Positions 38,715-50,427 of a stretch of DNA of 64,000 bases are shown here, piece after piece. The position numbers and the translations under genes were made by a program. The stretch comes from Bacillus haynesii (GTDB lineage Bacteria; Bacillota; Bacilli; Bacillales; Bacillaceae), in contig NZ_MRBL01000023.1 in assembly GCF_001969855.1 (NCBI RefSeq), forward strand, positions 55,403-119,402. The letters run 5' to 3'. Below the pieces are notes generated by a model. That model was given only the letters and a program-made list of their open reading frames with translations, was not told the origin of the DNA and searched no databases. Each line of letters starts with the position of its first letter. Position 1 is the first letter of the stretch.

Positions 38715-39776
38715 TTATAAAATAATTAAATCTTTCGCGGAATGGGTAAGGGATTCGTTTCCTTCCTCTGTCAGGACAATATCATCTTCTATCCTGACCC
38801 CGCCTTTGCCCGGTATGTAAATTCCCGGTTCAACCGTTACAACCATGCCTTTTTCAAGCATCTGGTCAGAACGTGCTGAAAGCGCCGGACTTTCATGAAC
38901 TTCCATGCCGAGGCCGTGGCCTGTTGAATGGCCGAAATAATCGCCGTAGCCTTGTGAAGATATGTAGTCCCTTGTATAAGCGTCAGCCTGTTTCCCGGTG
39001 ATTCCCGGCTTGATGCTCCGCATGCCGATAGCCTGCGCCTCAAACACGGTTTGATAAATGCGTTTCAGCTCATCATCCGGCTCTCCTACCGCGACCGTAC
39101 GCGTAATGTCCGAGCAGTAACCTTTATAGTAAGCCCCGAAGTCCAATGTCACAAGGTCGCCTTTCTCAATCGCTTTTCCGCTTGCCACTCCGTGCGGCAG
39201 ACTTGAGCGTACGCCTGACGCCACGATCATATCGAAGGACGAATGATCAGCTCCCTGGCTCCGCATATAAAACTCGAGCTCATTGGCGACTTCAATTTCG
39301 GTGATGCCTGGCTTTATGACCGTCAGAATATGGCTGAATGCATTATCTGCAATCTTTGCAGCTTCCTTTAATATCTTAATCTCTTCACTTGACTTAATCA
39401 AGCGCAACTTTTCCACAGATTGAGAAACAGGAACGAGTTCAGCTGCGCCAAGCTGCTCTTTGTAGGCGGCATACGTTCCGTATGTCATTTTATCCTGTTC
39501 AAAACCGATTTTGTTTATCCCCATCTCTTTGATCACTTCGGCGGCCTTTTGAACGATTCCGCCGGCATGCTGAACAATGTCAAAGCCTTTGATTTGATCT
39601 TTCGCCTGTTCTGTATAGCGGAAATCCGTAATAAAGACTGCTTGATCGCCGGAGATGACCGCCAATCCAGAAGATCCGGTAAATCCGGTGATGTACCGCA
39701 GATTAACGCTGCTCGTCACCAACATACCGTCAATGCCCAAACCGCTGAAAAGCTCTCTCAATTTGTTTAGTTTCAT
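38715..39776 (-). CDS. papA: PapA (YqhT), Xaa-Pro aminopeptidase
   Basis: Metallopeptidase of family M24 that removes N-terminal residues before proline. An N-terminal creatinase-like domain is followed by the pita-bread fold with the metal ligands in [18 protein letters not shown], the [10 protein letters not shown] histidine and the [11 protein letters not shown] and RIEDD glutamates. Length 353 aa is normal. Its placement before efp, which handles proline-rich peptides on the ribosome, is conserved in Bacillus. Confidence 0.93.
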   Translation of the reverse strand: MKLNKLRELFSGLGIDGMLVTSSVNLRYITGFTGSSGLAVISGDQAVFITDFRYTEQAKDQIKGFDIVQHAGGIVQKAAEVIKEMGINKIGFEQDKMTYGTYAAYKEQLGAAELVPVSQSVEKLRLIKSSEEIKILKEAAKIADNAFSHILTVIKPGITEIEVANELEFYMRSQGADHSSFDMIVASGVRSSLPHGVASGKAIEKGDLVTLDFGAYYKGYCSDITRTVAVGEPDDELKRIYQTVFEAQAIGMRSIKPGITGKQADAYTRDYISSQGYGDYFGHSTGHGLGMEVHESPALSARSDQMLEKGMVVTVEPGIYIPGKGGVRIEDDIVLTEEGNESLTHSAKDLIIL

Positions 39777-39791
39777 TGTCCACTAGTCCCC

Positions 39792-40229
39792 CTATTTGTT
39801 ATTTGTGTTCATAAAATAACAGATGGCCAGCTTATAACCTTCAAAGCCGAGTCCGGTGATCTGGCCTCTTGCAACCGGAGCGATGACCGAGCGGTGCCGG
39901 AACTCTTCCCTTGCATGCGGGTTTGAAAGATGAATCTCAATCACCGGTATGCTGATTGCAGCCACCGCATCGCGGATCGCATAGCTGTAATGGGAGAAAG
40001 CCCCCGGATTCAAAACGATTCCATCGTATTGTTCCTCTGCCTCATGAAGCGCATCAATCAGGTCCCCTTCGTGGTTTGATTGAAAAAAAGTCAATTCAGT
40101 CTGAATGCCTTCGGCAAATTGAAAAAGTTTTTGTTCCAAATCGGTTAATGTGTCTGTCCCGTATACATCGGGTTCGCGTTTTCCAAGCCGGTTTAAATTC
40201 GGTCCGTTCAAAATTAAAATATGTGGCAA
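39792..40229 (-). CDS. aroQ: AroQ (YqhS), type II 3-dehydroquinate dehydratase
   Basis: Third step of the shikimate pathway. The family start ILNGPNLNRLGKREPDVYG, the NPGAFSHYSYAIRDA segment and the catalytic region HLSNPHAREEFRH are all present. The TTG at 40229 follows GGGGAGG by five bases and gives 145 aa, near the family length; a 13-codon extension to an ATG is not needed. Confidence 0.92.
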   Translation of the reverse strand: MPHILILNGPNLNRLGKREPDVYGTDTLTDLEQKLFQFAEGIQTELTFFQSNHEGDLIDALHEAEEQYDGIVLNPGAFSHYSYAIRDAVAAISIPVIEIHLSNPHAREEFRHRSVIAPVARGQITGLGFEGYKLAICYFMNTNNK

Positions 40230-40308
40230 CTCTGCCTCCCCTTTCTCATCACGCAAAAAAATGTCCACTTACAGTGAACATTTTATCATATTGCTTCCTG
40301 ATCAGGCA

Positions 40309-40845
40309 CTATTCTCTTGTTTCTCCAAAGGCTCGCGTCAGCTTTTCAGAATTGAGTTCATTGTATTCAAACGAAATAGAATAGCCGACGAATAAACCGT
40401 AAAGCAGATAAATGCACAGCGTCGTCACAACCGTTTCCCTCTTTAATTCAGCCACAGTCTGAACATCGGGGAACATCGGATTGAACAGATAAAACACGAC
40501 AGCCCACAAAACGGCTCCATATACAACGCCTGCCCACATGCCTCTGACCTGCTTCAAAGTGCCGTAGTAAAGCAGGGCAGCCCCGATGGAAATAACACCG
40601 ATCAATAAGATGCTGATAAACGTTCCAAGAAATCCGTTTTTCCAGTCGCCGATGACAAAAGGCTGGAGAATCATGTTCGCATTGACCTCGGAGAACTTAA
40701 AAAGGTACGCCAGCTCACCGAGTGCACTCCAGAGCACTCCGCCGACAAAGCCTGTCGTGATCACCCTTCCGGTGAAAGTCATCGGAGTTTCACGCTTATT
40801 TTGCTCAAGCTCTTCCGGCTGTTTTTGATTGTCTTCATTACCCAT
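40309..40845 (-). CDS. yqhR: YqhR, membrane protein
   Basis: 178 aa with about four hydrophobic segments and hydrophilic ends, matching the YqhR family in length and position. The N-terminus is charged and Gln/Glu-rich. It is divergent from yqhQ. No function is known. Confidence 0.82.
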   Translation of the reverse strand: MGNEDNQKQPEELEQNKRETPMTFTGRVITTGFVGGVLWSALGELAYLFKFSEVNANMILQPFVIGDWKNGFLGTFISILLIGVISIGAALLYYGTLKQVRGMWAGVVYGAVLWAVVFYLFNPMFPDVQTVAELKRETVVTTLCIYLLYGLFVGYSISFEYNELNSEKLTRAFGETRE

Positions 40846-41098
40846 ACAGTCCAGATCACCTCCATTTCCAGTATGTCCAAAAACAACCTCACCAACATCA
40901 GCTTTCCCAGATTTTTTAAGATCCGAGTGTAAAAAGCATGAAAAAGGGTATACTTTAATTAGATTTGGCTTTGTAAGAGGTTCGAATTTCTTAAATTTTT
41001 TGAGCCCGTCAATCTAGAGGTTTCAGCGGTTTTCCTGTACAATAGGTGTAAGGAAATGGTTAATGTACTCATAGATTGATACAGATAGGTTGATGCAA

Positions 41099-42052
41099 AT
41101 GTCAAATCAAACAAAACAGCCCGCATACGGAGGGCAGGCAGTCGTCGAAGGCGTCATGTTCGGCGGCAGGCGCCATTATGTAACCGCGATCCGCAGAAAA
41201 GACGAAAGCATTGAATTTTTCAAGCTGCCTCGGAAAAGCAATCCGACGCTTGAAAAATTAAAGAAAATTCCTTTTCTCAGAGGGATTATCGCGATTGTTG
41301 AAGCCAGCGCGAACGGCACCCAGCACTTGAATTTTTCGAGCGAACGCTATGACCTCGATCCTTCTTTAGACGATCAATTGAAAGAAGAGAAGCCGTCCAA
41401 GCTGACGATGATTTTTGGTCTCGCCGCAGTCGGCGTCCTGTCTTTTTTGTTCGGCAAGTTTATTTTTACGCTCGTGCCCGTTTTTTTAGCGGAGCTTACC
41501 CGTCCGGTCTTTCAGTCGGACGTCGCGCAGATTATGATCGAAAGCTTTTTTAAGCTGCTCCTTCTCTTAAGCTATATTTACGCCATATCATGCACTCCTT
41601 TTATTAAAAGAGTTTTTCAATATCACGGAGCAGAACACAAGGTCATAAACTGTTACGAGCAAAATCTGCCGGTCACGGTTGAAAACGTTCAGCGGCAGTC
41701 AAGACTGCACTACCGATGCGGAAGCAGCTTTATTCTATTCACCGTCATCGTGGGCATGTTTGTTTACTTGCTTGTTCCTACTGACCCTCTCTGGGTTCGT
41801 ATTTTGAATAGACTTGCACTGATACCCGTCGTTCTCGGCATTTCATTTGAAGTCCTGCAGCTGACAAATAAACTGAGAGACATCCCCGTCTTGAAGGTGC
41901 TCGGCTACCCGGGCTTATGGCTGCAGCTTTTAACAACGAAAGAGCCGTCTGACGATCAGGTGGAAGTGGCAATCGCAAGCTTCAATGAGCTTCTTCATAT
42001 GGAGACCAAAGCAGAGGACGAACAGAAGGAACCTTCTAATATCGTAATGTAA
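41099..42052 (+). CDS. yqhQ: YqhQ, DUF1385 membrane protein
   Basis: About 317 aa with a conserved N-terminal motif YGGQAVVEGVMFGGRR and four or more hydrophobic segments, plus the conserved FQYHGAEHKVINCYE near residue 180. The start is uncertain among TTG 41090, ATG 41093 and ATG 41099; the last is best spaced from AGG at 41087. The family is widespread in Firmicutes and biochemically uncharacterised. Confidence 0.87.
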   Translation: MSNQTKQPAYGGQAVVEGVMFGGRRHYVTAIRRKDESIEFFKLPRKSNPTLEKLKKIPFLRGIIAIVEASANGTQHLNFSSERYDLDPSLDDQLKEEKPSKLTMIFGLAAVGVLSFLFGKFIFTLVPVFLAELTRPVFQSDVAQIMIESFFKLLLLLSYIYAISCTPFIKRVFQYHGAEHKVINCYEQNLPVTVENVQRQSRLHYRCGSSFILFTVIVGMFVYLLVPTDPLWVRILNRLALIPVVLGISFEVLQLTNKLRDIPVLKVLGYPGLWLQLLTTKEPSDDQVEVAIASFNELLHMETKAEDEQKEPSNIVM

Positions 42053-42090
42053 TGTAACGAATAGGTTAATTTTTTGGGAGGTGGACAGTT

Positions 42091-42477
42091 ATGAAGCAAC
42101 GCGTACATCCTGTCTCAGCTTTAATTATTGCGTTTGGAATTTTTGGGTTTGTTTATTTCGCCGTCACAAGTCCGGGCCGCCTGCTCCAATACTTGCTTGT
42201 TTTTGCCGCGGTCGGCGCCATCATTTATTTCGTGATCAGGCGAATTTCCAATCGCACTATGGGCAGTGAGGGAGCCGCTTTTAAGAAAGCAGCCAAACAA
42301 TCCAACAGGCGTTTTCAGGATCACAAAAAACGCCCTTTAAAAGGCAGGGTCAATCATCTGAGAAGCGTACCGTCTATCAATAAATCGAAGCCGGTATTGG
42401 TGAAGAAAAAAAGCCAGACCCAGCTGACAGTGATTGAAGGCAAAAAAAGCAAAAAGAAAAACAGGGCTTTCTTTTAA
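42091..42477 (+). CDS. yqhP: YqhP, small membrane protein
   Basis: 128 aa. Two hydrophobic segments lie in residues 8-26 and 30-48, and the rest is a very basic tail rich in Lys and Arg (KKKSQTQ, KKSKKKN). It follows yqhQ by 38 bases with a strong GGGAGGTGG site, so they are probably one operon. Its stop overlaps the stop of the convergent yqhO by 4 bases. Function unknown. Confidence 0.82.
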   Translation: MKQRVHPVSALIIAFGIFGFVYFAVTSPGRLLQYLLVFAAVGAIIYFVIRRISNRTMGSEGAAFKKAAKQSNRRFQDHKKRPLKGRVNHLRSVPSINKSKPVLVKKKSQTQLTVIEGKKSKKKNRAFF

Positions 42478-43349
42478 TACGTCCACTGTTTCAAAAATAA
42501 TTCTGTTCGTTTTTTTCCTAGCTCGATTAGAGCTAGTTTTTTTTCTGCCGACATCGCGAATTCAGTCGACAGGACTTCCTCAACAGGCAAAAAAATGATG
42601 TTCCGCTCATGTTTCGTGGCAATGTGCCTGGCGTCATGCGCCTCTTTCATCGTCTCAAACAGCGCCCCGAACAGCTCGAACGCATTTTTAATCGTATTCT
42701 TCGGCCTCTCTTTTTCATTGGGCATCAGCGTGATGCCCAGTACCGGCCGTTTTTTTTCTGTTGTAAACAGCCACATCGGAAAATTGCTTAGAACTCCGCC
42801 GTCTACGACGACGCTGATGCCGCTCGCGGACTTGAGTTTCACCGGCTCAAAAAAATAAGGGATGCTGCAGCTCATCCGGACCGCCCTGGCGACGGAAAAA
42901 CGCCTTGGATTCAAGCCGTACCTGTTTAAATCGTCAGGCAGGACAAGCATCTTGCCGTTCGATAAGTCGGAAGCGATCAATTTCAGCTTTCCCTGTTCAA
43001 GATCCCCGAACACTGAAATGCCTTTCGCTTTCAACTTCTCGGAAATCCAGTTTTCCAGTTTATCTCCTTTATATAAACCGAGCCGCCAATAAATCGATGC
43101 CCATTGCAGCATTTTCAAAGGCAGGAGTGAAAACCTCGGGTCAAGGAGCTCGCTTTCGTTTAATTCTTCCATCATTTGGCGGATCTCCGCACTTGTATAG
43201 CCGGCCGCGATAAACGAGGCAATAATTGAACCGGCGCTCGTTCCGGCCAGCCTTTTAAATCGAAAGCCCCGTTTCTCAAGCGCTTCGTATGCTCCTACAA
43301 GCGCAATCCCTTTCATGCCGCCGCCTGAAAAAACCCCGTCGATGTACAT
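42474..43349 (-). CDS. yqhO: YqhO, patatin-like phospholipase
   Basis: A 291-aa patatin-family protein. The oxyanion segment GGGMKGIA (residues 9-16), nucleophile elbow GTSAGS near 39-44 and the catalytic VDGGVLSNFP near 190 are intact, so a lipolytic or acyl-hydrolase activity is expected. No signal peptide is seen, so it should act in the cytosol. The substrate is unknown. Confidence 0.88.
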   Translation of the reverse strand: MYIDGVFSGGGMKGIALVGAYEALEKRGFRFKRLAGTSAGSIIASFIAAGYTSAEIRQMMEELNESELLDPRFSLLPLKMLQWASIYWRLGLYKGDKLENWISEKLKAKGISVFGDLEQGKLKLIASDLSNGKMLVLPDDLNRYGLNPRRFSVARAVRMSCSIPYFFEPVKLKSASGISVVVDGGVLSNFPMWLFTTEKKRPVLGITLMPNEKERPKNTIKNAFELFGALFETMKEAHDARHIATKHERNIIFLPVEEVLSTEFAMSAEKKLALIELGKKRTELFLKQWTY

Positions 43350-43451
43350 CGCGGTCTCCCCCCCCTTAAAAGATGGCTCTACACCATTTTAAGAAACGGA
43401 CAGAAAAAAAAGACCATGAGACAAAGCGACAGCCGGAAAAACTGATACGGA

Positions 43452-43484
43452 AAGAAAAAAACCGCCGTTACCCGGCGGCTTTTA
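43452..43484 (-). terminator. Terminator after mntR
   Basis: CCGCCG (43462-43467) and CGGCGG (43473-43478) form a compact stem followed on the minus strand by seven T. Confidence 0.85.
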
Positions 43485-43910
43485 TTGATTTTCCTGTTCG
43501 TTTCTTTTTTGGACGCTTCTTAAATCGGTGACTCTTTTGCTGTCGTCTTCCAAATACTGCACAAGATCTCCGATACGGTCAATGCTGTTCCAGCTTAAAT
43601 GATGTTCGATTCCTTCAACATCATCATAAATTTTCTCTTCGTCAACACCAATGATTCTTAAAAACTGCTCCAATAATTCATGTCTGTATACTAAACGCTT
43701 GCCTATTTTCTTTCCTTTGGGCGTCAGCACGAGGCCACGATACTTTTCATAAATCAAATATTCGTCTTTATCGAGTTTTTGAACCATTTTTGTAACCGAG
43801 GAGGGATGGACGGCCAGAGCTTCGGCTATATCTGAGACTCTTGCATATCCTTTTTCTTCAATCAGCATATAAATTTGTTCTATGTAATCTTCCATACTCG
43901 GTGTTGTCAT
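43482..43910 (-). CDS. mntR: MntR, manganese-responsive transcriptional regulator
   Basis: DtxR-family repressor of manganese uptake. All metal ligands known from B. subtilis MntR are present with this start: Asp8, Glu11, His77, Glu99, Glu102 and His103. The winged helix covers about residues 5-70. Length 142 aa is the same as B. subtilis. The ATG at 43910 has GGAGGG upstream. Confidence 0.96.
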   Translation of the reverse strand: MTTPSMEDYIEQIYMLIEEKGYARVSDIAEALAVHPSSVTKMVQKLDKDEYLIYEKYRGLVLTPKGKKIGKRLVYRHELLEQFLRIIGVDEEKIYDDVEGIEHHLSWNSIDRIGDLVQYLEDDSKRVTDLRSVQKRNEQENQ

Positions 43911-44001
43911 CAAATCCCTCCAAATCACACCTATTCAAATCATAACAAGTTTACACTATGTGCATGTAAAAAACAAGCAACGGGATAACGTTTTCACCCG
44001 A

Positions 44002-44838
44002 TTACCTTCTATAATTCCATTCATCTGCCGCATACTTCGTCTTGGCGAGATCGGCGACAAATTCCGTTTCCTCTTCCGTCAGTTCATAAGGCTCCAAATG
44101 AATGTTAAGCCCTTTTTCGAACCCTTTTTTAAAAGCTTCGCTCGCTTCTTCAATCGTGACTTTGTCTTTCGTCAACTCATTGATGGCGACCGCTTTTTGT
44201 TTGAAGTTTCTCTGCATGCGCTCTCTGAGGCGGTCATTTTTGTAAATAAACAAATCAAAGAGCTTGTCCTCATCCAGGTCAAGAAGGATCGAACCGTGCT
44301 GAAGAATGACGCCTTTCTGCCTCGTCTGGGCGCTTCCTGCGACCTTTCTGCCTTCGACAACGAGCTCGTACCACGACGGCGCGTCAAAACAGACGGAAGA
44401 TCTCGGATTTTTCAAGCTCTGTTTCTCTTTTTCCGTTCTTGGTATGGCGAAATACGCATCAAGTCCCAGCTCTCTGAAGCCTTCAAGAATACCTTCAGAG
44501 ATGACGCGGTACGCTTCCGTCACCGTCTTCGGCATTTCCGGGTGTTCTTCAGACACAATGACGCTGTAGGTCAGCTCTTGATCATGAAGCACGCCTCTTC
44601 CTCCGGTCGGCCTTCTCACAAAGCCCAAACCGTGTTTTTTGACGGCATCCAGATTGATTTCCTTTTCGATATTTTGAAAATAGCCGACTGAAAGCGTTGG
44701 CGGATTCCAGCCGTAAAAGCGGATGGTCGGCGGAATTTTATTTTCGCTGTGCCAATAAAGGAGCGCCTCATCGAGCGCCATATTAAAAGCGGGATCCTGT
44801 CGTCCCGAATCGATAAAACGCCATGTTTCTTTTTCCAT
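44002..44838 (-). CDS. lipM: LipM, octanoyl-ACP:GcvH octanoyltransferase
   Basis: Moves octanoate from ACP to the GcvH protein, the first step of lipoate assembly. The BPL/LplA fold is recognisable from [20 protein letters not shown], and the catalytic cysteine is Cys150 in [11 protein letters not shown], the position known for LipM. Length 278 aa is normal. Lipoate is needed by the Bkd E2 (4-5 kb) and by the glycine cleavage system (49-53 kb), both in this window. Confidence 0.94.
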   Translation of the reverse strand: MEKETWRFIDSGRQDPAFNMALDEALLYWHSENKIPPTIRFYGWNPPTLSVGYFQNIEKEINLDAVKKHGLGFVRRPTGGRGVLHDQELTYSVIVSEEHPEMPKTVTEAYRVISEGILEGFRELGLDAYFAIPRTEKEKQSLKNPRSSVCFDAPSWYELVVEGRKVAGSAQTRQKGVILQHGSILLDLDEDKLFDLFIYKNDRLRERMQRNFKQKAVAINELTKDKVTIEEASEAFKKGFEKGLNIHLEPYELTEEETEFVADLAKTKYAADEWNYRR

Positions 44839-45019
44839 AACCTACCCTCTTTTTCTTTGGTATAAAATAAGTCTACCATTCCCTCTTAAAATTGAAAATA
44901 AATTCGGCGAATCAGATGACAGATTTCTGAGGCTTTACTATAATAGTACTTGTCTTAACATATCGTTAAAAATCTCCCGCTGATCAGGCGGGATGAATTC
45001 AAAAAGGAGTCGGATCAGA

Positions 45020-45406
45020 TTGTCTACCAGCAGCATTATCGTTCTCTTGATTTGCGCCGCGCTCATCATCTACGCGGTCGTTTCATACATCTATCAGCAG
45101 CGCATTATGAAAACCTTGACAGAAGAAGAATTCCGGGCAGGCTATCGCAAAGCGCAGCTCATCGATGTGCGCGAGCCAAACGAGTATGAAGGCGGCCACA
45201 TTTTGGGTGCGAGAAACATTCCGCTTTCACAGCTTAAGCAAAGAAAAAGCGAAATCCGGCCTGACAAACCGGTTTACCTGTACTGCCAAAACAACGTCAG
45301 AAGCGGAAGAGCCGCCCAAACGCTCCGCAAACACGGCTGTAAAGAGATTTACAACCTGAAAGGCGGATTCAAAAAATGGGGCGGAAAAATTAAAACGAAA
45401 AATTAA
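45020..45406 (+). CDS. yqhL: YqhL, membrane-anchored rhodanese-domain protein
   Basis: One N-terminal transmembrane helix (about residues 5-23) followed by a rhodanese domain of about 90 aa with DVREPNEYEGGHILGARNIP and the active-site Cys in YLYCQNNVRSGRAA. The TTG at 45020 has AAAGGAG about ten bases upstream and gives 128 aa, near the B. subtilis 126; an ATG nine codons earlier lacks a good site. It is divergent from lipM. Confidence 0.88.
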   Translation: MSTSSIIVLLICAALIIYAVVSYIYQQRIMKTLTEEEFRAGYRKAQLIDVREPNEYEGGHILGARNIPLSQLKQRKSEIRPDKPVYLYCQNNVRSGRAAQTLRKHGCKEIYNLKGGFKKWGGKIKTKN

Positions 45407-45449
45407 TAACCGAAGCTGTCTCTCCTATGAGAAAGCTTCAGTTGAGTCC

Positions 45450-45490
45450 AGCATCCTAAAGCGGTTTAACGTTTTAGGATGTTTTTTTAG
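45450..45490 (+). terminator. Terminator after yqhL
   Basis: CATCCTAAA (45452-45460) and TTTAGGATG (45473-45481) form a stem followed by seven T on the plus strand. Confidence 0.85.
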
Positions 45491-45572
45491 CATATCCGGC
45501 AGGCAATCAAGAACAGGCAGGAGAAAAAGTTTGTCAGAGGATTCGGGTGATGAGCCGTTATCCTTGCAGACA

Positions 45573-45606
45573 AAAATAAGCCGGCGAAATGGGTTCGCCG
45601 GCTTTG
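45573..45606 (-). terminator. Terminator after opuAC
   Basis: AAGCCGGCGAA (45578-45588) and TTCGCCGGCTT (45594-45604) form a perfect 11-bp stem with T-rich sequence after it on the minus strand. Confidence 0.85.
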
Positions 45607-45610
45607 TTCG

Positions 45611-47348
<1,738 letters not shown>

Positions 47349-47349
<1 letters not shown>

Positions 47350-48605
47350 TATCTCACCTCCTGAATAACAGCTTCATGTGATGGTTCATGATCTGAATTT
47401 GCATTAATATACCGGTCATTTCCGGCAAGCGCTCCGATTAATGCGCCCTTGACGATGATCCCTTTCATCCGCTGTTTTTCATCGACGACAGCAATCGGGA
47501 TGCTGGCATCAGAGACCAATTCAAAAATATCCGTCAGGACAGCATTCTCTTCTACGGTTGTGATGTCTCTTGAGATGACGCTCTCCAGCGTCTGGCTTTT
47601 TTCGGCTGCTTGTTTAGCTGTTTCAGCATCAACTGATCCGAGGAGCCTATTGTGTTTGTCAACGGCGTAAATCGAGGAAATCCCCAGGTTTTTCATCAGC
47701 GTCAGTGCAACGCGCGGCCCTTTGTCTACGCGCACGGTTTCAGCCCGTTTCATAATGTGACCGGCCGTCAGCACTTTAGATAAGTCGACATCTTCAACGA
47801 ATTTTTCAACATATTCGTTCGACGGATTCATTAAGATCTCTTCCGGCGTACCGATTTGAACGATGTTTCCGTCTTTCATCAATGCGATTCGATCGCCGAT
47901 TCTCAGCGCTTCATCAAGATCGTGGGTGATGAAAATAATCGTTTTTCCTACTGATTCATGCAAATCGAGGAGTTCATCCTGCATATCCTTGCGAATCAGC
48001 GGGTCAAGCGCGCTGAACGCTTCGTCCATCAGCAGAATGTCCGGATCATTCGTCAATGCGCGGGCAAGCCCGACGCGCTGCTGCATCCCGCCGCTCAGCT
48101 GATCCGGATATTGCTGTTCATATCCTTCAAGCCCGACAAGCTTTAATGATTCCATCGCTTTTAGCCGGCGTTTTCTTTTATCCACTTTTTGCAGTTCCAA
48201 TCCGTACTCGGTGTTTTCAAGAATCGTTTTGTGCGGAAACAGAGCAAACTTTTGAAAGACCATGCTGATTTTTTTCCGGCGGATTTCCCGCAGCTGGTCT
48301 TTGGACATATTTGTTATCATGTCACCATCTATGTACACATGTCCTGCAGTCGGTTCAATCAGCCGGTTTAAAAGCCGCACCAAGGTTGATTTACCGCTCC
48401 CTGATAGACCCATGATGACAAATATCTCACCTTCATAAACGCTAAAATCTGCTTGGTTCACCCCGACGGTCGCCCCGGTTTCTTTCAGAATTTCTTTTTT
48501 GGTTTTGCCATCGGCAAGCAGCTGCGTTGCTTTCTTTGTATTCTTTCCAAACACTTTGGACACTTTTTCTACTTTTATCTTGATTGGCTTTTCGTCTGAA
48601 TTCAT
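47349..48605 (-). CDS. opuAA: OpuAA, glycine betaine transporter ATPase
   Basis: ATPase with Walker A GLSGSGKST near residue 70, signature LSGGMQQRVG near 170 and Walker B LLMDEAFSALD. The C-terminal third (about 285-400) holds tandem CBS domains, which in OpuA proteins sense ionic strength and gate transport. Length 418 aa is normal. First gene of the operon. Confidence 0.95.
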
Positions 48606-48931
48606 ATTTCTCCTCCCGTATGAAGCAATCTAATATACCGTAACATTCATGTAACATATGAGACAAACGGCATATTCGCTGTCATTTTGTATCATTACCT
48701 TCATATTCATCGTTGTCACTCTCTACCCTTGTGATTCCTTCTAAATGCTCCATAATCCTCTGCTTTCAAGGTAAATTAAACCATTATCTCTCAATAAAAC
48801 ATTGAAACTATCACGTTTTGCAAAGTAATTTTTATTTTTAATTTTAAATTTGATGAATTTACTATTTAATACGTGGGAAATCCTTCTCATTCAATTAGTA
48901 AAACGTTTACATAAAGATGTTATTTTTCTCA
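48606..48931. other. AT-rich intergenic region upstream of opuAA
   Basis: About 330 bases without a gene. It should contain the osmotically induced opuA promoter reading left; AT-rich elements such as TTACAT and TATATT occur near 48630-48655 on the minus strand, but their spacing is poor and I do not assign them. The right end is bounded by the gcvPB terminator. Confidence 0.5.
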
Positions 48932-48968
48932 TAAAAAAAGCCGGCGAAATCGATCCGCCGGCTTTCTT
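48932..48968 (-). terminator. Terminator after gcvPB
   Basis: AAAGCCGGCG (about 48938-48946) and CGCCGGCTTT (48956-48965) form a stem followed on the minus strand by TTTTTTTAT. It uses the same stem sequence as the opuAC terminator. Confidence 0.88.
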
Positions 48969-48969
48969 A

Positions 48970-50427
48970 TCATTTTTCATAGCGCAGCACGGGCTTCCGC
49001 GCAGCTTTTGTTTCATCCATGCGTTTCACAACGGTTGTATGCGGTGCTTCCTGAACGACTTCAGGCGTTTCCTCCGCTTCTTTTGCGATCTGGATCATCG
49101 TATCGATAAACGCATCGAGCGTTTCTTTCGACTCTGTTTCTGTCGGTTCAATCATGATGCATTCCTCGACATTGAGCGGGAAATAGATGGTCGGCGGATG
49201 GAAGCCGAAGTCCAAAAGGCGCTTTGCAATGTCAAGCGTTCTGACTCCCAGCTTTTTCTGGCGCCTTCCCGACAGCACAAATTCGTGCTTGGAGTGGCGG
49301 TCAAACGGCAGATCGTAGTAAGGAGCAAGCTTTCTCATCATATAATTCGCATTTAAAACGGCGTTTTCCGTCACTTCTTTGAGGCCATCCGGTCCCATTG
49401 AACGAATGTACGTATAAGCCCTCACATTGATGCCGAAGTTTCCGTAGTAAGGTTTCACCCTGCCGATCGATTGCGGACGGTCATAGTCAAAGGTATAGCG
49501 GTCGTCTTTTTTCACCAGTACAGGCTTCGGCAAATACGGAATCAATTCCTTCTTGACACCGACAGGACCTGACCCGGGTCCCCCGCCTCCGTGCGGCCCT
49601 GTAAAGGTTTTGTGAAGGTTCAAATGAACGACGTCAAATCCCATGTCACCCGGTCTTGCTTTGCTGAGTACGGCGTTCAGGTTTGCTCCGTCATAGTACA
49701 GCTTTCCTCCGGCTTTATGGACGATTTCAGCCATTTCCAATATATTTTCCTCAAAAAGGCCGAGCGTATTTGGATTGGTCAGCATTAACGCGGCTGTTTC
49801 TTCATCTACGACACGCTTTAAATCTTCAAGATCAACAAGGCCGTCGTCATTCGATTTGACGGTGACTGTTTCAAATCCGGCAACAGTCGCAGACGCGGGA
49901 TTTGTGCCGTGGGCCGAATCAGGAACAATGACCTTCGTCCTTTTATGATCGCCGTTTGCCTCATGGAACGCGCGGATCATCATCAGCCCGGTCCACTCGC
50001 CGTGCGCGCCCGCAGCCGGCTGAAGGGTGACCTCATCCATCCCTGTGATCTCTTCCAAATGCTCGCTCAAGTCATACAAGAGTTCCAGCGCCCCCTGTAC
50101 GGTTCTTTCATCCTGAAGCGGATGGATTGCAGAAAATCCCGGAATTCTCGCGATTTTTTCGTTAATCTTCGGATTGTACTTCATCGTGCATGAACCGAGC
50201 GGATAAAAGCCCGAATCCACTCCGTGGTTACGCCTTGATAAAGCCGTATAATGGCGCATAATATCAAGCTCAGACACTTCGGGGAGATCTGCCGGTTCGT
50301 CTCTGAGATACGCTTCATCAAGGACGTCTGTCACATCTGTTTCAGGAACGTCAAGCTCAGGAAGGCTGTAGCCGACCCGTCCTTCTTTTGATACTTCAAA
50401 AATAAGCGATTGATCCTGATTATTCAT
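48970..50427 (-). CDS. gcvPB: GcvPB, glycine dehydrogenase (decarboxylating) subunit 2
   Basis: Catalytic subunit of the split P-protein, a PLP enzyme that decarboxylates glycine. The PLP lysine lies in [17 protein letters not shown]. The ATG at 50427 follows GGGGGATC and gives 485 aa; a frame six codons longer is not favoured. It overlaps gcvPA by 8 bases. Confidence 0.95.
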   Translation of the reverse strand: MNNQDQSLIFEVSKEGRVGYSLPELDVPETDVTDVLDEAYLRDEPADLPEVSELDIMRHYTALSRRNHGVDSGFYPLGSCTMKYNPKINEKIARIPGFSAIHPLQDERTVQGALELLYDLSEHLEEITGMDEVTLQPAAGAHGEWTGLMMIRAFHEANGDHKRTKVIVPDSAHGTNPASATVAGFETVTVKSNDDGLVDLEDLKRVVDEETAALMLTNPNTLGLFEENILEMAEIVHKAGGKLYYDGANLNAVLSKARPGDMGFDVVHLNLHKTFTGPHGGGGPGSGPVGVKKELIPYLPKPVLVKKDDRYTFDYDRPQSIGRVKPYYGNFGINVRAYTYIRSMGPDGLKEVTENAVLNANYMMRKLAPYYDLPFDRHSKHEFVLSGRRQKKLGVRTLDIAKRLLDFGFHPPTIYFPLNVEECIMIEPTETESKETLDAFIDTMIQIAKEAEETPEVVQEAPHTTVVKRMDETKAARKPVLRYEK

